From: Phytophthora quininea
Lineage: Eukaryota; Oomycota; Peronosporomycetes; Peronosporales; Peronosporaceae
Direction: 5' to 3'
Assembly (NCBI GenBank): GCA_011947345.1
Contig: JAAVTG010000581.1
Location: 372,001-436,000 of the forward strand
DNA length: 64,000 nucleotides
Part shown: one piece after another, positions 57,724 through 64,000 of the stretch
Layout: each line of letters begins with the position of its first letter
How positions within the stretch are numbered: position 1 is the stretch's first letter
The notes under the pieces: generated by a model
What the model saw: only the letters and a program-made list of their open reading frames with translations
The model's database searches: none
Told to the model about the DNA's origin: nothing
Translations under genes and position numbers: made by a program

Positions 57724-59930
57724 TCAACGTTGTTTTGTTTCCGCTTCCCTTTCGACACCTTGAGAAATGAGGCGCAGCAACTGCAAACTGGAACGGGCTA
57801 CGGACTGCACATGCTCGCGGCACGTCGATGAGTCGATGTCCTTGTTCTCCGTCAGCATTCTCGCTACGTTCTTTCGAGCAGCACACACAGCTTCCAGCAG
57901 TTCGTCTCCGTCCCTATCAGTGTCATCGTCGGCAACACAGTCCTGCACAACTTTCTCCTGCTTTACCCGCAAAGCTGGTCGCTTGACCAGAGCGTTTGCT
58001 GCGTCGTGCAGTACAACTTCCTCCGCGTAGGCGGCTGCAGTTCTGCTCAATGAATGTGAACGAGTCACGAGGCAGGCTAAACGCCAGTCGTCACGAATAG
58101 ACTCGCCGAACTCTGGCCCAGCTTCTGCTTTATCCTTCGCTCCCAATTCCACTTGATCCAGTTCTAACCGAGCGCTCAGCTTCAGCATCGCAGCTCGAAC
58201 GTCTTCTATCCGTTCGGTCTTGTGGTTGAATTCCTTGATTTCTTGGTCCGTCCAAGAGTAAATTTCACGGATTAGAATGGGTAGTTCACGCACTAACGGT
58301 TGCGGAGCCACTTCGTCCACGACTGAAGGTGAACTGCTACCGTTTGTGGGCAGTTTCTTCGCGAGGGATGGCTCAGCTGATGAAGCTACAGGACGTAGAG
58401 GAATAGTCACTTTGGTTGGAGAGCGAAATCTATCAGCACTGGGTCGATACTTCTCTCCTTGTGATTCGACGGACTTGTCTTGTTCGGTTGACTCATCCCT
58501 TGGCACAGCGTTCGTGTCAACAACATGTTCGTCCGCTTGATTGCCCATGCAACTTGCCGATTGTGCTTCCTCAGGTAAAAATCGTTCGTGTTGTCGGCCA
58601 CCTCAGTCGGGTCGAAGTCTTCGCGAAGTTGAAGCGAGGCCCACCACGAGAGCGGTCGTCTTCGCCTGTCGAGCCACCTTGCCAGCATCATGTTGTAGAC
58701 AGTGGCGACTGCAACGCCCAAACTCTTTTTATCCTATTTTCCAACCTGCCGATGTCTTTGATTCGCATCACCTTGAATTTAGCCGTCCCCAGGCCTGACG
58801 ACTGCCAAGCATACTCTGCTCTTGTAAGACAGTCTCCGATCTCCGCAAGTACATCGCGTTTGGGCAATTTTCTCCCATCATAGTTAAAATACGGCAGGAA
58901 GTTCCGAGCCTCCTTGTCACGGCAAAAGCCAGGCAATGTGTCTTGAAACGCTTCATGCCGCCGCCACTCGTCCAGAAACACCAACAGCTCTGGCGTCCAC
59001 TCGTAAGTTTCCTTAACCAAATAGTCCATAGACTTATCTGCGGACTGGTGTATTCGTAACCGCGAGCGCAGTTCATGACGGGCTCTGAAGATTCCCCTCA
59101 CTGCCTTCTCTGAAATAATCCCTGCAGTCATCGACGGCGACGCACATCCCATGGCCACAGCATACAAATGCAGCACCAAAAGTGGAAATGTCGCGCTGCT
59201 CGATGGACAAAAGTCATCGTCACTCTCAGCTGGTTCCACCCGCAATTGATCCTGATATTCATGTCCTTCCTGTCTTTCAGCGCGTACGACCTCTTCTTCA
59301 AGTCGCGGAAAAACGGCGTCATGCTCGCACAGATTGCAGTCAGCTTCTCGGACGCTGCCACCTCCCATTTCCCGTCCAGATGCGGCGGGGGTGGCTGGTA
59401 TAGCACTTGCAGATAGAAAAGCGGGTCCTTCTCTTTCTGGACCGCCATCACCTCATGCATGGCATCTTTCAGCGGCTTCATCTCTGGGTTTCTTGCAGCT
59501 GCAGCTACTGAGTCGTCATATAGCCTCCACAGGACTGGCGGGACCCACTGGTGAGGTCCTGGCAGTTGAGCCTGCTCCGCGATGAGCTGTCTCTGATCGG
59601 CTATCACCTTTTCGGCTCTTGTCATGAGCTTGGGTAACCTCCGGCAGACCTTCTCCAGCTTCTGCTCTGGGGTCTTTTATTTGATAAGTTTTGCAGAATC
59701 CTGTCCAGTCGCTGGTGGACTGCAGGGAGTCGAGAGTCCTCCACGGCATCCAATTCAGAGCAGCACAAAGTCTGGAATTGGGTGGTGAGCTCTGTAGCCA
59801 CCTGTAGTCTCTCCAACGCGACAACCCTGTGCTGGGTCTCTTTGTATTGGCGAAGATGCTTCTCCATGGTGCTTTGAACGACCTCGAAGGCGTCCCCAGC
59901 GTCTGCAGAGAGCTGTAGTCGTTGTGCAAC
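57724..59930 (-). CDS. Uncharacterised helical protein, paralogue of the next gene
   Basis: Reverse frames around 59867-59622, 59625-59128, 59368-58688, 58721-58560 and 58548-57724 form one protein of roughly 700 residues, broken by single-base shifts. One shift is the A5 run at 58577-58581. The order matches the next gene: an N-terminal coiled-coil-like region (ERLQVATELTTQFQTLCCSE), then WVPPVLWRLYDDS, DPLFYLQVLYQPPPPHLDGKW, ETYEWTPELLVFLDEW, and a C-terminal helical region after a polar linker. No enzyme motif or known fold is recognised. Because the two genes are tandem and co-linear in weak similarity, they are probably an old tandem duplication. Limits are approximate, and part of the 5' end near 59,930-60,180 may also be coding. 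Confidence 0.5.
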
Positions 59931-60286
59931 GCGACGTTGGGAAGCCCCTACGTCCTCGTGTTTCCTGCGGGGGTATCACAATTGTAGAGATTAACATATA
60001 GCTGAATGCATTGGTAAGTGCACGAGCTGCGTCGCACCGCTTGGAGGCACGTGGTTTGGCCGTGACAGGTATCCGCGTAGAGGACACCATATTCCCGCGG
60101 TTCCCGTTGTAAAGGGTAACCTTGCCGTAACCCTTAGTAAATTGGTCCCAAATGTAACATAGTCCAAATACGATGCTACTCATTGTAGACGAAGATGACC
60201 CGACTCAAAGCACTAGATCTACACATTCAACAGTTCATTAGAGGACCTCGTACAGCTACTCTGGAATGTCCAATGCATCAATGCCA
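59931..60286. other. Stretch between the two paralogues
   Basis: About 355 nt. A weak reverse frame up to 60183 could be a first exon of the preceding gene, but no splice pattern is convincing. Confidence 0.35.
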
Positions 60287-62874
60287 TCACCGTCGCTGGG
60301 CCCCATACATGTTTCTGATGTTGCGGAAAATCTCGACCGTTTGGCGAGCCAACAGAAGCGACTGTGTCTGCAGCTTCTCGCGCATGCGTGCGGAGCGAGG
60401 TCGGTGGCTGCAGAGCTCCTGCATCTCTCGCTTGGTGACCGCCAGCAACTGGATCAAGTCCTGCAGCTCTGGCTGTTCGGGAGCCACCCTGCTCTTCGAG
60501 GAGGCATCCTCGTTGCTTTCTTCGTTGTTAGCTGTTTCGCTGTCTACCTGATCATTCGGACCTGCTTCGCTGTTTGTTGCCGATCGGGAAGGACCAAAGT
60601 CTCTTCACCGCCACTCGAGTCTGCTTCGAGATGAATTTCTTCACAACTCGAGCGTCTTTTCTCTTCCGGCAGTTGACTCGAAGCGCAATGAAGAGCTAGC
60701 TTCTCTGATGGTACAATGGTATCTCTAATCAGCATTTGAGCGCGATTGACTGCGGCCAGAAGCTGCTTGGTCCCCGTGTCCACCGCTGCATGGGTAGAGT
60801 GTTTAGCGCGACTGGCGACCTTGTACTTTTGCATCTCGTGCTTGAGCATATGGCTCGTGACCGATGAAAGCGCGCGCATGTCATTGCGGGTGACATATAC
60901 GTCGCTCCATCGCATTAAATAGGATACCAGAGTGGGCTGGTCCCAGGAACAGATCGCCTCGGCGGTCAGCATCTGAGCAGCCTTCTGGTCGACCTCACCC
61001 GTCTCGATTGCATCATCGATCGGGTCGTGGGACGACAGCACCGCCACCTTGTGCTTCCAGTACTCCTCCGCCAGTCGTTGCTCGACGATTTCGTTGGCAA
61101 CCAACTGCTCGACACTTCTAGAGCGGAGAATACTGTCAGCGTTTGGATCGGTCAAGTGGTGTTTCCTCGAGAGTCCTGGAGACAGTGTGGCCGAGGTTGG
61201 AGTCAAGCTCCCTTGGCTTCGGTCGCTGTAGTATGCGTTCAGATGAGTAAAATGGACACTACGAAGGCGCTCGGGGTCATCCAACAACCGAATCGCCCAT
61301 AGCGCCTGCAAGTGGTGCGCATGCAGCTCAAGAATCTTGACAATGCTCACTGTCACTTCCTTTTCAAATGCCACCACCCGCTCCAACGCTACGCCTTCCA
61401 GATTGTCCGTCCATTTGAAATCGTTCCACAAGCAGACAATGTTCAGCAGCTCGTCACAAATGCGACGCAGAAAGCTGTTCCCATCATGCTCAAAGTCAAA
61501 GGCGTGGTTCTCCACCCGTCGGAAAAAGCCAATCGGGAACGATTCGCCTTCTGGTAGCCCCTTGTCTCCAGCTAGCAGACTACGACTAGACTGCTGCTTA
61601 GCCTGACTCTCGCGGTAATTGTAGCCCCAAATGTCGACACAAAGGAGAAGTTCCGGGAAGAACTCGTACGTGTCCCGCAGAAGCTCTTCCGTCGGCTCCA
61701 TCGACCCGTTTTGCTGCTGCTGTTGCGCTTGTTGTTGCTGGTGTTTGTGCGGCACAACGAGCTTTAACCTCGACTTGTAAACGCCCATTTTGCGCTCGAA
61801 GTGCGAGTTGTTCAGAGCAACTGGAAGCGAGTCAACCTCTTTACAAGTCACTTCGCCCTTTACACAGTACAGATGGGAGATGAGCGAGTGCAGCTGCATA
61901 GCCACGAGATGCAACTTGCGGATGATGGAGTTCATCTTCTTCCGGTTAAGAACCTCTTTCCCACCGCTACTGCGAGCCAGCGAATACGCTACGTTGTCGA
62001 AGGACTTCATACGTGAGCTGATCTGGGACACAAGCTTCCGCTCCCATTTCAGAGCAGAGCCGCCTCGGCATCCAAACTCACAAGGCTGTGTGGGAGCTGA
62101 CAGATCAACGGGATTTCGATCGTCATTGCGCGAAGCCAGCGGGTGTAGGTAATAGTACGGGTCTCCCTTTGCGATCTCATCCAACAATCGCTTGTGTGTC
62201 ACCCGCATCACGTACGATTGCGGGTCGGACGAGCTCACTCGCGCCAAAAGTGACCACACAAACGAGGGCAGTTGACGAGGCCAGTTGGTCGAAGCACCGT
62301 CTTCCAATTTCACCAGCAAATACTCGCCTTCAAGCTTCATATTGCTCTTCTTGGGGGATATGTGTGCTACAAACTCGTCTTGATCGTCCATAGGCGGCGA
62401 CGGATGAGTTTCCTCAAACCAAGCGTCGTCTTCCCAGTTCGGGGCATCCGGTTCATCGTCAATCTGGTCAGAGTGGGGCGGTTCAGGAGCGACTTCACTC
62501 GTTGTACGCGTTGTGTTGTTAGGATTTGTCGTTGATGCCACGTTGGTTTGTGCCTGACTTTCCGCAACCACTCCACTCATGCTGAGAACAAGCTCCAAAT
62601 CTGCCTGTAGCGATTCAACTTTCTCCTGCTCTGTTTTCTCATCCGTTTGAAGATTGTGTAGGATGCTGTCCAGCTTGGTGAGCAAGGCGTGCTTGTGTGT
62701 GTGGTCCATGCTGCACAAGCGGGAACCAATTCGGCACTGAAGATCATAAACGACATCACACAGAATGGCCAACTGGCGGCAGGACTTGTTGCTGCTTTCC
62801 AATCCACGAAACTTCTCTGTCTGTGTTGTCAAAGCAGCTTTGGCAGTCTCAAAAGTGGCATCCACTTTGTTCAT
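60287..62874 (-). CDS. Uncharacterised helical protein of about 860 residues with polyglutamine tract
   Basis: A long intact frame starts at 62874 (MNKVDATFETAKAALTTQTE) and runs to 60544. After a single-base shift near 60,575-60,590 it continues in another frame (QPELQDLIQLLAVTKREMQE) to a stop at 60287. The N-terminus is coiled-coil-like. An acidic linker with paired Trp (NWEDDAWFEETHP) follows. Then comes a conserved block (LPSFVWSLLARVSS, DPYYYLHPLASR, then a Cys-containing CEFGCRGG), a Gln-rich tract (about residue 385-400, encoded near 61,710-61,740), TYEFFPELLLCVDIWGYNY, and a helical C-terminus. The family is not recognised. It resembles the neighbouring gene in order and in the ETYEWTPELL / DTYEFFPELL motif. 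It could be a scaffold or structural protein; no catalytic residues are evident. Confidence 0.65.
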
Positions 62875-62903
62875 CCTCTCCAGTGATGCAATAACGTGGT
62901 TGT

Positions 62904-64000
62904 TTATGCGAATGGTGTCAGTAATACGGCTTTCGGCTTGGGGTCAGATACTGCAACTGACGGTGAAGAAACCTTGCCTGCGCCGATAAAAGCCGCGTCT
63001 TGAACAGTCGGGGTCTTCGCTGTAAGCGATTCACTCTCAGTGCAGGGAATAGGTTGAACGCATTCATCTCGACCAGACAAATTGTCCACACCTTCCATCA
63101 TGGAATCTCCATGGTCGTAACTATTGTGCCCGATAGCGGCAAGAGAGGCAACTCGGCATTCCTCCACACTCGGTGAGGCAGGTGTTGTCCTGCGTGGCAA
63201 AGTTACATTAGTCAGAACCATAAATGCATAGAAAGCTAGAGATATAGCAATACCTTGCTGAGGGCCCCAGTAGTTCTTGGGATACTACGCCGGCAGTATT
63301 TTCTTTTGTCGGAGTGATCTCACTTTCGTCACTAGTTTCTACTGATCATCCTCGATGTCATCTGTGCGTGACATTTCTCTGTGAGCTTGGGGCAATTCAC
63401 TTGGGACGAAGTTTTCTTGTTCTTGTGTGCGCAAATGCGTTTCTTCACTCTGCGTGATATCAGCAATTGACTCCGCCAGCATAATAGCACTCCCATTCAC
63501 TATCCCACGTTCGCTTAAGCCATCGTTGGAGCTTGTCCGAAAAGAAGTCTTGCTAGCAGAACTCTCTCGAGGCTTCACAACAACGTTATCACTCTGGTTT
63601 TCATCACGATCGCCCACGCCAGAGCGATCGTTTTCTGCCTCTGCCTCACTGTCGATGCGTTGGTGCAAGGTGTGATCGCTCAGGTTCATACTTTCATCCT
63701 GTTGGATTGCCATTGACGTAGGCCCATGAGCTGCCGATGGATTAGTTTCGTCTGTCCCAGTAAATGCAGGACTTTCGCTTTTCTCTGTTTCAAGCGGTAA
63801 AGCATTATGCGGAATTCGTCGGCGCTTAACCATTCTTCTGCCACTGGGACTGCCCCACTGATGTACAGATCCAACGCCATCAAATGGACGCCGTCTGCGA
63901 ATAACTGGCAATTCCACGGGGTGGTACTGCGGGGGATATCCATACGCCACGGCAACCTCTTCATCATCGCTCATCCACTCTTCGTCGTCTTCATCATCAT
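62904..64000 (-). CDS. Acidic/basic low-complexity protein, 5' end beyond the window
   Basis: The frame is open at the right edge: an acidic run (DDDEDDEEW) precedes MSDDEEVAVAYGYPPQYHPV. A basic patch follows (GRRMVKRRRIPHN), a possible nuclear signal, and then a long Ser/Glu/Asp-rich region. One base seems to be missing near 63,344-63,350, because an in-frame TAG after EDDQ is avoided by a shift that opens the next 90 nt (VETSDESEITPTKEN). A 64-nt intron at 63190-63253 has a CTGACTAAT branch region. The last exon ends at 62904 with LLTPFA. No folded domain is visible in this part, so it is probably the disordered C-terminal region of a nuclear protein. A start at 63974 is possible but less likely. 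Confidence 0.55.

Noticed and set aside
60266..60634. Plus-strand frame with an apparent membrane helix
   Set aside because: It lies opposite the C-terminal part of the reverse-strand gene, which continues in a well-behaved frame to 60287. The hydrophobic stretch is a reversed acidic linker.

Overview
The window looks like a nuclear contig from an oomycete, most likely Phytophthora or a close relative. Three things point there. Genes are compact, with short 57-70 nt GT-AG introns that often carry a CTAAC/CTRAY branch site. Several start regions match the oomycete Inr/FPR core promoter. The gene content is typical of the group: large ABCC and ABCG transporter families, START proteins with a FYVE-like zinc finger, Crinkler-like ubiquitin-fold genes and hAT relics. 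Species cannot be decided from the sequence alone.

Layout. 1-11.9 kb: the 5' end of an ABCG transporter (-), a fragment of a multi-pass membrane protein (+), a large membrane protein (-), the CCR4-NOT subunit CNOT9 (+), a TCP11-like IQ protein (-) and a multi-exon EF-hand gene (-). 11.9-35.1 kb: a mirror-symmetric cluster with ABCC-A(-), ABCC-B(-), START1(-) and START2(-) facing START3(+), ABCC-C(+) and ABCC-D(+); a small bPH-domain gene (-) lies inside. The outer pair A/D and the inner pair B/C are each other's closest relatives here, as are START2/START3, which suggests an old inverted duplication. The second nucleotide-binding domains have been homogenised, with C and D differing at one base in 601. 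35.1-42.5 kb: a gene-poor, repeat-like stretch holding a dead hAT transposase, a strong 24-bp-arm hairpin, an orphan Cys-rich zinc-finger ORF and an AT-rich island. 42.5-51.9 kb: a divergent pair of bPH genes, an NPC1-like RND/sterol-sensing-domain protein without the NPC1 N-terminal domain, and a P4-ATPase flippase. 52.9-55.7 kb: a tandem triplet of Crinkler-header-like genes, two with in-frame TAG codons. 55.8-64 kb: an NmrA-type NAD(P)-binding protein, histone H4, a tandem pair of an uncharacterised helical family, and an acidic protein that runs off the window.

Many genes encode parts that handle or move membrane lipids or amphipathic compounds: ABCG, four ABCC, three START, three bPH, an NPC1-like protein and a P4 flippase. 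Whether they cooperate is inference only.

Data quality. Nearly every long gene, including the single-copy housekeeping gene CNOT9, is interrupted by one-base deletions, and most sit in short homopolymers. I read these as assembly errors, not pseudogenes, and annotate each broken gene as one locus. Coordinates of such loci span all pieces.
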